Assembly (NCBI RefSeq): GCF_026151205.1
Contig: NC_087080.1
Location: 1,420,879-1,484,878 of the forward strand
From: Bolinopsis microptera
Lineage: Eukaryota; Ctenophora; Tentaculata; Lobata; Bolinopsidae
Reading direction: 5' to 3'
DNA: 64,000 nucleotides
Below, in pieces: positions 1 through 10,800 of the stretch (position 1 is its first letter; each line of letters starts with the position of its first letter). Below the pieces are notes generated by a model. It saw only the letters and a list, made by a program, of their open reading frames with translations. It was not told the DNA's origin and searched no databases. A program made the position numbers and the translations under genes.

Positions 1-838
1 ATAAGGACAAATTAGCGTTGCCGTTATTAATTATTGATCATATTAGTTGTACAACTACAAATAATATTTTGGTATTCCCCTGCATGTGTCATGGTTCCAA
101 CAGGAAAATATTTCAATCTGCAATCCGAGTAGAATGTAAATATACTGCGATCTCTGATATATAGTTATACTGAAACATAGCCTGAGCTGCAACCGTTCAC
201 CACTACAATTAGTGCATACCTCAATACACATTACGGCCGGATCAGGATAATGCGATCCTGAGGGCTATAATTATTAAAAGGTGTTCTCACGAGATCTCCG
301 ACACATGAATTCTATCGATTCACCATTGAGTATGAATCAGCAATTAAACTACTGAGCTTACATATGCAGAATGATGGATGAGCACATATAATTGCCTGCT
401 TCATAGTTTGTTCACCCAATCTATTCACCCAATGTTATTGTTAGTATCAAAGCTGTGTTAGGACCATTTTCAAACATATTTCGCCATCTATACTGTCACA
501 ATGTAAGTTTTACAATGGTACAACCTCCATAAAAATCTAAAAAAATCGGATAAAACCAACCACACTAGCCCCTCATAAATTATTTGACGTTTTTCATTTT
601 AATCGTATACAAGACCAAACCGTTGAGTTAATGAAATTCAAACTGATTTGGGCTTTTATTTGTTTGCCTGACCTCAATACTTCAGCATTTCTAGTTTTGA
701 TCGAGTTTTCTCTTTTGCATATCTATGTTTTGTTTGTTTGCATATCATCTTGATAAAATATTTGCGTTAACACAATATACATTTTTAATTAGCTAAATCA
801 TCCAAAGACAACGACTCTCGAAATCAGGTGAAGCGAGA
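1..838. other. 5' flank of receptor copy A
   Basis: No convincing coding sequence is seen. From about 571 to 838 the sequence matches 42474-42764 upstream of copy B, with small indels, so the duplication includes at least 270 bp before the start codon. This shared part is the likely promoter and 5'UTR, but I see no diagnostic TATA or initiator motif. Bases 1-540 have no counterpart elsewhere in the window. Confidence 0.5.
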
Positions 839-911
839 ATGAAAGTTAATCTTTTGATCGCACTGCCTCTACTGATCTTCCTAGTTCAGGGTTACTACAG
901 TCAACTCCAAG
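839..911 (+). CDS. Receptor copy A exon 1: signal peptide
   Basis: The ATG at 839 opens 24 codons starting MKVNLLIALPLLIFLVQG, a short basic start followed by a long hydrophobic core, which is a textbook secretory signal peptide. The exon ends in phase 1 before a GTATGA donor at 912. The same 73 nt recur at 42765-42837 in copy B with an almost unchanged sequence. It is too short for routine ORF calling and rests on the signal peptide, the splice site and the duplicate. Linking it to the downstream 7TM exon is inferred from phase agreement and from the parallel order of exons in copy B. Confidence 0.75.
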
Positions 912-1090
912 GTATGATGTTTGAAATTAAATAAACAGATTCTATCTTATCGTTCCCATTATTCAGTATTCACGGTTGTAGTCTATTTGACAGTTTTATA
1001 ATTGTGCAAAGTTCCAACGTTTAATAAAATGCCGGACCAGAAAAAGTCCGTACGTATGATGTTACGCTAAGTGATATCATTCTTTTCCAG

Positions 1091-1141
1091 GAAAATCAGG
1101 AAAAGAAAACGTATATGACATTGACAGCGAACAACGAACAG
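1091..1141 (+). CDS. Receptor copy A exon 2: short linker
   Basis: This 51-nt exon runs from a TTTTCCAG acceptor to a GTTAGA donor. It encodes about 17 polar residues, GKSGKENVYDIDSEQRTG when flanking split codons are included. Both ends are phase 1. Copy B has the same exon at 43014-43064, where ENV is EKG. Its role is probably an extracellular linker after the signal peptide; no domain is recognised. Confidence 0.7.
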
Positions 1142-1239
1142 GTTAGAAATTCCGTCCATCTCAACCTACCACAAAGTTGAACAAATTATAAATAAAGCAA
1201 GACGATAAATTCTACGTAAATTTTGTTGTTATTTCTACT

Positions 1240-2010
1240 TAGTTGATTATACTTACATCAGCTATTGAGATATGTCCAATTGAACTTGAAGAGTAAGACT
1301 TGATCTGGAGGAGTAATTAAGGACCTACGAAATAATTTCTACTGGTATTTTGTCGAGCTAAACATTCTGAACCCTTTAAACATCCTCAATTTGCTTGAAT
1401 CTCAAAAATGGCGATCTGGAAGCCAGTCTTACAGGTTCTAATCGGACGTATCAGAGCTACTTCAGCTATTAAGTTATTTCCAATTGAACTTGAAGAGTAA
1501 GACTGGATCTGGAGCTGTAATTTAGGGCCTACGAAATAATTTATACTGGTATTTTGTCGAGCTAAACATTCTTCACCCTTTGAACATCCTCAATTTGCTT
1601 GAATTTCAAAAATGGCGAGCTGGAAGCCAGTTTTACAAGTTCTAATCGGACGTATCAGAGTTACTTCAGCTATTGAGTTATGTCCAATTGAGGGTAAGAC
1701 TGGATCTGGAGGAGTAATTTAATCACCATCGAAATAAATTCTATCGGTATTTTGTCGAGCTGAATATCCTGCACCCTTTGAACATCCTCAATTTGCTTGA
1801 ATCTCAAAAATGGTGAGCTGGACGCCATTCTTACAGGTTCTTATTGGACGTATCAGAGTTACTTCAGCTATTGAGTTATGTTCAATTGAAATTAGAAGGG
1901 TAAGACTGGATCTAGAGGAGTAATTTTAGGGCCTACGAAATAACTTCTATCGGTATTTTGTCGAGTTGAACAACTTGCACCCTTTGAACATCCTCGATTT
2001 GCTTGAATCT
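1240..2010. repeat. Intronic ~235-bp tandem repeat, forward array
   Basis: About three and a half degenerate copies of a unit whose landmarks are TCAGCTATTGAGTTATGTCC, GGATCTGGAGGAGTAAT, CTACGAAATAATTTCTACCGG and AAAAATGGCGAGCTGGA. The same family recurs inverted at 5935-6905 and forward at 12880-13395, 43170-43500 and 50600-51110. All lie in introns of the two receptor copies. Short ORFs in it are not conserved as proteins. Confidence 0.75.
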
Positions 2011-2302
2011 CAAACATGTTGAGCTGAGTGAGTTTGGTGCTTCTTCACAAGTCGCAAACTCCTGAAGGAACTTGCTGACATTGTAGAAACCTGAGATCTC
2101 GACTAAAATTGATTTTCCACTGTTTATATTAAAGGAGCACACATTTAGAACTCCTTCCATACTCCTTCAGGACTATATTGACGATCATTTTACGTGTTAA
2201 TGATTGCTGAAACATATGGGCGTGGCCCAGGTCAATATGTCCAGACACCGTAGAGTCATACATTTTTGTTGGTTGTTCCTGACCCCATACAGCAACAAAT
2301 TA

Positions 2303-3182
2303 CCTTATCGGACCTTATTTGGACGGACATTACTTGAACGCTGGAGGCCCTAGCGTTCATCTTAATGTCCGTTCAAATAAAGTCCGTTCAATTAATGTCC
2401 GTCCAAGTTAAAGTCCGTTGAAATTTTTCCAAAATTTTTCCATTTCGAACTTTTTGTCCAGAATATGACAACTTTGAGAACTTTATTGTGCCGTAAGTTA
2501 ACGACGGAAAGGTTCTCCTTGGTCTGCCAGAGGCACAGAAAACTCTACTAGTATATGATGTTTTCAAGGGTCACTTGGCGGAAAAAAGTCAACGAAATTA
2601 TGGCACTCAACAACATAGTTCATAAGCTAGTCCCCCGCCAACATGACAAACTTGTTCCAGCCTCTAGATATAACGGTAAATCGTGTTGCCAAGGACATTG
2701 TCCGAAGTTGTTATAGTTCATATTACTCGGGGGCGGTAATGAAACAGTGCTAGGAAAGCTCCACGTGATGTTAAGGTTAACCTAAGATAAAACCACTTCA
2801 CGCCGAATGGCTTGTAAAAGTTAACACTGAAATGCAGGACCAGGGTAGTTTGATAAAAAAGGTTTCCATAAAGCTAGAAATCACTGATGCTTTAAGCATG
2901 GACTATTTCATGCGCGAAAACCCATTTGACGAAGATGATATGTGATATTAGAAACTGATCATGTACACATATTTTAACATTTTTACTGCTTAATGACTGC
3001 TTTTCTTACTTACTGTATAAAAAATGGATTTAAAAATCATTTGCTGAAATTAAAAAAACGTCAAAAAAATTGAAAAAAATTCGGATTTTTGATGGTTTTG
3101 AATGCCTTCGAGCGTTCATATTAATGTCCGTTCATAATTATGTCCGTTCATGTAATATCCGTCCAAATAAGGTCCGATAAGG
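2303..3182. mobile_element. 880-bp TIR element with TA duplication (Tc1/mariner-like size of target)
   Basis: The ends form roughly 40-bp inverted repeats beginning CCTTATCGGACCTTATTTGG, flanked by TA at 2301-2302 and 3183-3184. Copy B at about 43790 carries the uninterrupted locus. The subterminal zones contain several GTCCGTTCA-type repeats on both sides. A short open stretch at about 2790-2945 ends in MRENPFDEDDM and a stop and may be the end of a lost transposase, but no catalytic domain is visible. The TA duplication fits the Tc1/mariner group; this is inference from target site only. Confidence 0.7.
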
Positions 3183-3411
3183 TAGATACGATCCCTAATT
3201 ATTTGAACAACTAATGGTAATGGTGAATTGTCCTACTCCTAGGCAGAGGTCTAAAGTGGCCTTAATTTAGCTTAGTTTATATTTAAACGATCTGTTACTG
3301 TGACCAACTTTCGACAAATAGTGGCTGCAATTTGGTTACAATGGGCCTTAATATCACCATGGTTAATGGTTATTGACATTTAAATTAAGGCGAATCAGAA
3401 GGCACATCTAA

Positions 3412-4165
3412 CACAGTGATATCATCAACAAGCGGACTGATAGATCTTTGAAGAACCGCTCCGTGGGACACCACTTTGTTGCTTTCTGTTCTCTCAGCAG
3501 CCACATTGAGGCAGACATTAAAAAGTGGGGGACCCTGAATGTCTCCTTGGCCACTGCCTGAACTTACTTCAAACCATTCTCATAGTTCACCATTGTGTCT
3601 AACAGCACTGACAGTTCCATTCAAGAATGCCTGTATTATTCGAATGTATTTACATGGCAGGCCATAATGACTGAAAGCTTTCCAAATATAATTCCTGTCG
3701 ATAGAATCAAAAGCTGCCTTGAAGTCCACAAAATTTACATACAGGGGGAGATTATATTCAATGCAGTTATGTATAATAGTGCGGAGTGAATAAATCTGAT
3801 CAATGCATGATCTGTTCTTTCTAAACCCACACTGATTGTCTCGTAGCAAACTTTCTAAACCTTCACTCATGCGTTGTAATATGATGATTTGATACAGTTT
3901 AGATGCTGTAGATCTTAGAGTGATCCCCCTATTATAGGAGCAATGAGAGGTATCACCCTTCTTTGGTACAATTATCACGATGCCTTTCAACCAGTCGTCA
4001 GGCACTGCTTCTGAATTCCAAACTTTAGAGAACAATTTCTCCATCCTATCCACAAGACCACTTGCCCCATACTTTAACTGCTCATTAGAGATTTCGTCAA
4101 TCCCAGCACTTTTGTGGTTCTTCAATTTTTTGAGACAGTTTAAAATCTCAAGTCTATAAGTGAGA
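3412..4165 (-). pseudogene. LINE reverse transcriptase fragment (RTE/BovB-like)
   Basis: The minus strand encodes reverse-transcriptase blocks in order: NHKSAGIDEISNEQLKYG, ASKLYQIIILQRM, CGFRKNRSCIDQI, VNFVDFKAAFDSIDR, then after an in-frame stop SGSGQGDIQGPPLFNVCLN and a degraded catalytic block SPLVDDIT. The order and the FRKNRS and FKAAFDS motifs resemble RTE-like LINEs. The endonuclease and the C-terminus are absent, so this is a dead fragment in intron 2 of copy A. The last conserved motif reads VDD where active enzymes have ADD. Confidence 0.75.
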
Positions 4166-4357
4166 CAGTTCCTTAATCCCAGATATTCGTTAATGTTAGC
4201 AAATATTTGGGAAAAGGGTATTCGTCTTCTGAGCTCGAGATCTTTCCTTCACGAGCCCGATAGTAATTAAGTTGAGAACTATAGTGGCGAGAGAGACTGG
4301 TGCCACTCGATAAGCCGGTTAAAGCGTATAATAGCATCTATGACATTCAAGTACATT

Positions 4358-4510
4358 TTAAAGCAATTTGCCCTTGAGTATGATAATTATAACCAGTTTA
4401 ATCTTGTTCAGCGTACTCGAAAACATAGGGTTACAAGGTTTTCGCTTCGATTTTCATCCATAAAAAATCCTTTATATATTTTCAATTCTCTGCCGGCCAG
4501 CTGTGTTTAA
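4358..4510 (+). pseudogene. LINE ORF2 C-terminal remnant
   Basis: The plus strand reads YNLVQRTRKHRV-like sequence followed by FSLRF and FNSLPASCV then a stop. Several LINE clades (CR1-like) end with a similar motif, in which basic residues are followed by an aromatic-W/F-NSLP block. It is short and isolated in intron 2 of copy A, so the clade is uncertain. Confidence 0.45.
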
Positions 4511-4570
4511 TAGTAAATTAGATGTCCCTTACACGCACCTAGCGTACACACCTTACACAACTTACATAGC

Positions 4571-4740
4571 ACCCTATTGGCTCTGCACAGTCACGTGTGC
4601 AGTGACGTGGGCTAATCAGAGAGATGCACTCTAAACGTGATCTCTCCTTCGATAACCATAACAAATTTCCTTCATTACGTCCATTGGACGCGCACAGTTA
4701 CGTGCGGGCAGTCACGTGCAGCGTGACTGCCAATCAGATT
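4571..4740. repeat. Two CCAAT/CACGTG hairpin repeats
   Basis: Two related blocks of about 60 bp each start with an inverted CCAAT box (ATTGG) followed by GCACAGT-ACGTG and end in CTAATCAG or CCAATCAG. The second contains a perfect 10-bp stem GGCAGTCACG / CGTGACTGCC with a 5-nt loop at 4707-4731. They lie in intron 2 of copy A. CACGTG is an E-box core, but any regulatory role is untested. Confidence 0.5.
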
Positions 4741-4861
4741 TTGTTATTATTTTGAGTTGTCCGACTATTTTGAATCTATTTTGATTTGAACAGAGGTCCT
4801 TATTTTACTTCCTACTTGTGGGGCCAATTATATGGATACTAAATAGAAAATTTTGTTCAAG

Positions 4862-4939
4862 GTGGTACAGTTGGAAAAGTACCCGTGACGATAAAAGGTG
4901 AACAGCAGTTAACCTCTTCTGGCCCTTCTCCGGGATCAG
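4862..4939 (+). CDS. Receptor copy A exon 3: Ser/Pro cassette, type 1
   Basis: A 78-nt exon from a GTTCAAG acceptor to a GTTAGA donor, phase 1 at both ends. It encodes GTVGKVPVTIKGEQQLTSSG followed by PSPGSG. It is one of three sister cassettes in this gene (others at 5433 and 5735), each preceded by the same intronic lead sequence. A low-complexity, probably O-glycosylated extracellular linker is the likely product. Confidence 0.6.
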
Positions 4940-5432
4940 GTTAGAAATTGTGTGCGTTATAATTTACGTAACATAAATACTTGCAACAACATGGTTCATA
5001 ATTAGTATTAAGTCTTATTAACTTATTAATGTCACAAAATTTAATGTCAACAACATTGGTCCAATATAAAAATTTGTACAATTTTTGTTTACGTCATGCT
5101 GGTGACAGTATGAGTAAAGGACCAGCAATAACGGGGAGGAGTCTAAAGTGGCCCTTATTTAGCTTAGTTTATATTTGAACGATCTCTTACTGTCACCGAC
5201 ATTAAACCAATATTGGTTACAATTTGGTTATAAAGTTGTTTGTCAACCCTTTAGTGATGCAAGGTTCAATGGGCCTTAATATCACTGGTTCACAGATCGA
5301 ACTAAAACATACATACAAAACGAAGAGATGTACATTTTTAGCAACACTCATCAAGGCGTATTTATTGACATTTAAAGTAAGGCGAATCAGATGTCACAAT
5401 TCTATGGCTACTAAATACAAATGTCGTTCCAG

Positions 5433-5516
5433 GTAGTACAGTTGGAAGAAAACACGGAATGGTTCGAAGAGAACAACAGGTAACCTCTTCTGGCCCTTCT
5501 AGTTCAACAGAATCAG
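5433..5516 (+). CDS. Receptor copy A exon 4: Ser/Pro cassette, type 2
   Basis: An 84-nt exon between a GTTCCAG acceptor and a GTAAGA donor, phase 1 at both ends. It encodes STVGRKHGMVRREQQVTSSG followed by PSSSTESG. It is closely related to the two type-2 exons of copy B at 50080 and 50467. Its symmetric phase means that it can be included, skipped or duplicated without shifting the frame. Confidence 0.65.
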
Positions 5517-5734
5517 GTAAGAAGTTGTGAGCATTATAATCTACTGAACATAAATACTTGCAACAATTAGATCTCTTACTGTCACCAACATTAGACCAAT
5601 ATTGGCTACATTTGGTTAAAGTTGTTTGTCAATCTTGTAGTGATGCTAATCAATGCGTATTTATTGACATTTAAATTAAGGTCGCGAATCAGAAGTCACA
5701 ATTATGTGGATACTAAATAGAAATTTTGTTCAAG

Positions 5735-5812
5735 GTGGTACAGTTGGAAAAGAACCCGTGACGATAAAAAGTGAACAGCAGTTAACCTCTTCTGGCCCTT
5801 CTCCGGGATCAG
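5735..5812 (+). CDS. Receptor copy A exon 5: Ser/Pro cassette, type 1
   Basis: A 78-nt exon, almost identical to exon 3, encoding GTVGKEPVTIKSEQQLTSSG then PSPGSG. It has a GTTCAAG acceptor and GTTAGA donor and is phase 1 at both ends. Exons 3 and 5 and their flanks are tandem duplicates, with exon 4 between them. Confidence 0.6.
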
Positions 5813-5934
5813 GTTAGAAAATGTCAGCGTTATAATCTACTTGACAGAGATACTTGTAACAACATGGTCCATAATTATTATTAGATCATATTAATGTCAC
5901 CAAATTTAATGTTACCAACATTGGTCCAATACCC

Positions 5935-6905
5935 TAAAATTACTTCTCCCGATCCAGTCTTACCTTTCAATTGGACATAACTCAATAGCTGAAGTAGCTC
6001 TCATAGATACGTCCGATTAGAACTTGTAAAACTAGCCTCAAGCACGCCATTTTTGAGATTTAAGCAAATCAAAGATGTTCAAAGGGTGCAGGATGTTCAA
6101 CTTGACAAAATACCAGTACAAATTATTTCGTAGGCCCTAAAATTACTCCTCCAGATGTGTACCGCCATTTTTGAGATTTTAGCAAATCGAGGATGTCGAA
6201 AGGGTGCAGGATGTTCAGCTCGACAACATACCGGTAGAAATTATTTCGTAGGCCCTAAAATTACTCCTTCAGATCTTCATTTAGTCTAGTTACCCTTCAA
6301 TGTTCGATTGGACATAACTCAATAGCTGAAGTAACTCTGATAAGTCCGATCAGAACCTGTAAGACTAGCTTCCAGCTCCCTATTTTTGAGATTTTAGCAA
6401 ATCGAGGATGTCTAAAGGGTGCAGGATGTTCAGCTCGACAAAATACCGGTAGAAATTATTTCGTAGGCCCTAAAATTACTCCTTCAGATCTTCATTTAGT
6501 CTAGTTACCCTTCAATGTTCGATTGGACATAACTCAATAGCTGAAGTAACTCTGATAAGTCCGATCAGAACCTGTAAGACTAGCTTCCAGCTCCCTATTT
6601 TTGAGATTTTAGCAAATCGAGGATGTCCATAAAGGGTGCAGGATGTTCAGCTCGACAAAATACCGGTAGAAATTATTTCGTAGGCCCTAAAATTACTCCT
6701 CCAGATCTAGTCTTACCCTTTCATTGGACGTAACTCATTAGCTGAGATAGCTCTGACACATCCGATTAGAACCTGTAAAACTGGCCTCCAGCTCGCCATT
6801 TTTGAGATTTTAGCAAATCGAGGATTTTCAAAGGGTGCAGGATGTTCAACTTAACAAAATACCAGTACAAATTATTTTGTAAGCCCTAAAATTACTCCTC
6901 CAGAT
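5935..6905. repeat. Intronic ~235-bp tandem repeat, inverted array
   Basis: About four units of the same family as 1240-2010 but in reverse orientation, with landmarks AATTACTCCTCCAGAT, TAACTCAATAGCTGAAGTA and GTGCAGGATGTTCA. Two units around 6290-6620 are nearly identical to each other, which suggests recent local amplification. Confidence 0.75.
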
Positions 6906-7392
6906 GTGTACCACCTTGAACAAATTTTTTCCTTTTCACCCTTTTGAAAAAAGGCAATAGTGAAAGGTTACGAATGGAGGTTTTTGCAGAAAAACGTGGA
7001 TTTTGGAGAACGAGATAGGTGGGTTTAAATATGTCGTGTGTCCTTCCGTTCGTTACCATGCAACGAAAAAGTTGGGCGCGCGCGAGGATTGCTTGCGTAG
7101 ATGTGATATATAGATAGCAGCTGTGATCTATGAATGCGTTGTCATACGTTGTATGACCCGCCGCGCACGAGTGCGCGGCTCCCCCTGTATCGTCGAAACT
7201 CTACAGGGGTAGTGAAGCGACCGTGGGGGTCACCACGTGATACGGCGCGGCGGGACTGTGTATATATCAATATGATGCATGTAATGTATAATATTACTAT
7301 TAGGTAATACGCCCAATTTGTACGTGGCACGCGTAGTGTATTGATGTGTACACGAGTATAGTTTACCGGAGTATAGTTTACCGGAGTATAGC
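6906..7392. other. Intron 5 segment with short hairpins, no gene seen
   Basis: No protein is supported. The segment contains CG-rich hairpins such as CCGCGCAC/GTGCGCGG with a 2-3 nt loop near 7162 and CCCCTGTA/TACAGGGG near 7182-7210, and a 15-bp direct repeat (GTATAGTTTACCGGA) just before the gypsy insertion. The last five bases, ATAGC, are the target duplication of that element. Confidence 0.4.
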
Positions 7393-7529
7393 TGTTATGT
7401 TATGTGCTTGCGTTATTGTTGGACAAGTCATACACTAGTTTCCCATCAAAACCTGAACAATATATAATTAACCATTTATTCAAATACAATATATATCAAC
7501 AATATATATCAAATATACAATACATAACA
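7393..7529 (-). repeat. 3' LTR of gypsy element
   Basis: 137-bp repeat with perfect 8-bp terminal inverted repeats TGTTATGT / ACATAACA. It matches the 5' LTR except for one 6-bp gap. At about 140 bp these LTRs are very short for the group. Confidence 0.93.
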
Positions 7530-7540
7530 TCTCCCTCTTT
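7530..7540 (-). other. Polypurine tract of gypsy element
   Basis: On the minus strand AAAGAGGGAGA sits immediately upstream of the 3' LTR, the expected place and composition for the plus-strand primer. Confidence 0.8.
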
Positions 7541-7862
7541 GGGAACTAACGAAATAAAGACACGTCACACGCTATGCGCGTGCGCGCGCTATCTCTGCGC
7601 AAGTGCCTACGTCCTTCAACAATTTCACAGGAATAGTGCGTTAGGCGCTCGCGCCTTCCATCTCCTTTCCAAAATCTCTTTGTTCTCACATCTATTCGCA
7701 CACACAATGCTGTGGAATCAAAATAATTTAAAATAAATTAAAAATCTGGAAAAACTAAAAACTGAATTTACTTAAAATTGTCTCGTTTAATGGTAATAAA
7801 TATAAAAACATCCGTATACTAGATTCTTTAACCGTATCTAACTCTACACTTATAAAAAGAAA

Positions 7863-10800
7863 CTATTTGGCAGCCTTCCCCGCTAATCTCTCAGACCGTC
7901 TCAACGTTACCGGCTGAGTATTATGCCTCTCGGCATATAACCTAAGTTTGTACTCCTTAGCTATCGCGGGTGGCATATTAGATTTTGTAACAGGGACAGT
8001 AATGGTCTTCTTTAATTTGGCTGGGGTGCTGCAGGGGTTTGGTTTGGGAGTTTCTGTTTGTGCCTTTGGCGCTAGTATGGGTTTTGGAATCAGTCGGGGG
8101 TCACAACTTTTTGGTACTTCCAGTGGGCTGGGGGTCTGAAGAGTATCGAAGAACTTATCATGAGAAGCCGAGAATCCTCTACCAGTTTTATCCTGGATTA
8201 CCATGGATCTGTTTCTCGTGATAACATTTCCAACACTGTTCAGAAGGGTGTATGAGCGAAATTTGCGGTCAACAGACACAACTTTGGCTTGGCGCCAAGT
8301 CTTGTCAGATTTCCCGTCTTTGTAAATCACTATATCACCCGGGTTACACATATCAAAAGATTTAGTAGCATTTCTATTATAATATTGAGCACTTGCTGCT
8401 TGTCTATCGAGTAATAATTTACGGTTTTTGCAGTCTCTCTCAGTTACCAATGAGCTTTGTAAATATGGCAAATTTGTCTTAACATCTCTTCCCATTAATA
8501 GATTATGGGGGCTTCCCAATTGAGGGCTCAATGGAGTCGCTCTATAGTCTAGTAAACACATATTAACATTATCTAAATTACCTTTACATCGTGTAATAAT
8601 GTTCTTAACGTGCCCAATAGCTCGTTCAATCTGCCCATTAGATTGACTGTATCGTGCGGAACTAAAACACTTATCGATATCATATTTCTCACAAAGCTTC
8701 CTCATTACCACCGACGCGTATATTGGTTCTCTGTCTGAAAAAGCTATATCAGGAATACCAAAACGGGCAAATATAGACTTAAAATGTGAAATAAGTTGGT
8801 CAGACGTCGGATTTCTAGATAACTCGCTAACTTCTATCCATTTGGTAAAGTAATCTATGACAACTTGATATTTCCGACCCATAACAGTAACAATATCTGC
8901 TCCTACTTTCTCAAATGGTCTCAATGGAACACTATGCGATTTGAGTTCAACTTTCATCGGAAGCTTCCGTGTACTTAGACACTCAGTACATTTGTCGACC
9001 ATATTGTCGATATCTGAATTAATATTTCTCCAATATACTCCCTTTCTAGCTAAAGCTTTACATCTAACACGACCCTGGTGTGTGTCATGCAACTTTCTCA
9101 GAATATTATTTTGCAAAACCTTTGGAATTACAATTCTATCATCAAACAGAACTAAGTCGTCAAAAACTGACAGTTGGTCTTTCATTGACCAATACGGAGT
9201 AACATTTGGATCACATTGCCGTGTGTCATCTGGCCACCCATTGGTGATATATTCAGTGATTTTAGCTAAACAAGGATCTCTAGCCGTTTCTATTTTAAGT
9301 TTATGTTTCATTTGCATCGAACTCTTTACAGTCTCTACAATCATGTGTACATTAAGATCACATTCTCGCTCTAAAACAGTGTCGTGAGTGGAAATTGGAA
9401 CTGTGGCACGACTAAGGGTGTCTGGTATGACGTGATCTTTACCTGGTTTGTAGGATAGCTTGTAGTCATACTTCTGTAGTCTGAGCAGGAGGCGCTGGCA
9501 TCTGGCTGGGTTTGCATGAATTGGTTTCATGGATATCGGAGTCAGAGGCTTGTGGTCTGTATATACCTGCACGTGTTTCCCATACACGTATTGGTTGAAC
9601 CTCTCTAAGCCAAATACAACTGATAGTAGCTCCTTTTCAATATTTGCATACCGCTTCTCTGTTTCAGTCAGTGATCTTGAAGCATATGCTACTGGTTTTC
9701 CTTGCTGTAAGAGACAGGCTCCCAAACCAGCTTGGCATGCATCTGTGTGTATCTCAACGGGTTTGGTGACATCATAATGTGCCAGAGCTGTATCATCTGT
9801 AAGGTCCTTCTTGAGATCGTCAAATGCCTTCTGTTGCTCGAAATTCCAGCAGAATACTTTGTCTTTGTGGAGCATGGTCCTCAAGTGGTGTGTCTTTTCA
9901 CTGAGGTTTGGAATATATCGGGCCAGATACGTTACCATGCCCAGGAATCTCTGGATTCCTTTTTTGTCTGCTGGTGCAGGCATCTGAGTTATCGCGACAA
10001 TCTTCTCTGGGTCGGGTTTGAGTCCTTCCGGTGTGATAATGTGTCCGATATACTTCACCTCGTCACACAGGAATTTGCACTTCTTTTTGTTCAACCTTAT
10101 TCCTACTTGGCTGCATCGTTCTAACACAGCTCCAAGCCTGGCCGTGTGCTCTTCGAAGGTGTTAGAGAATACGAGGATATCATCAAATATTATCAACACG
10201 CCTGGGAAACCTTCGAATTTTTCTGTCATTCTCTTCTGGAATATTTCATTTGCGCTGTTCAGTCCGAAAGGAAGACGAAGGTATCGGTACCTTCCAAATG
10301 GAGTGTTGAACGTGGTCAGCTTGCTGGATTTCTCTTCGAGGGGGAGCTGCCAATATCCACTTTTGAGGTCTAGTTTGCTGAAACATCTTGCATTTGTTAT
10401 CTTTGATAACGTTTCTTCTGGGGTAGGCAAATGGTGGTGTTCTCTCATGACCCATCTGTTCAGATCCGTGGGGTCAAGACATATTCTTAGCTTCTCTGGT
10501 TGTTTTACAACCACCATCGAGTTCACCCAATCTGTGGGTTCGTCAACTTTCGTTATCACTCCAAGCTTCAGCATCCTCTCCAGTTCCTCTTGGACTTCGG
10601 TGTGGATCGAGAAGGCTAGCTTTCTTGCCGCATGTTGAACTGGTTGTGCACCGTCTTTCAACTTGATCTTCGATTTTACGTTTGACAGGCAGCCAATCGT
10701 GTCTTCTTTGAAAACATCTTCGTGATCTTTCATCAGGTCTCGTATCTTATCTTCGTGTTGGGACTTTGTCTTGGGTGTTGCTTCTTTCTTCTCCCTTAGA

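Noticed and set aside
1933-2160. Minus-strand ORF with a similar protein at 43413-43640
   Set aside because: The similarity is explained by the gene duplication; differences are mostly non-synonymous and the ORF overlaps the intronic repeat.
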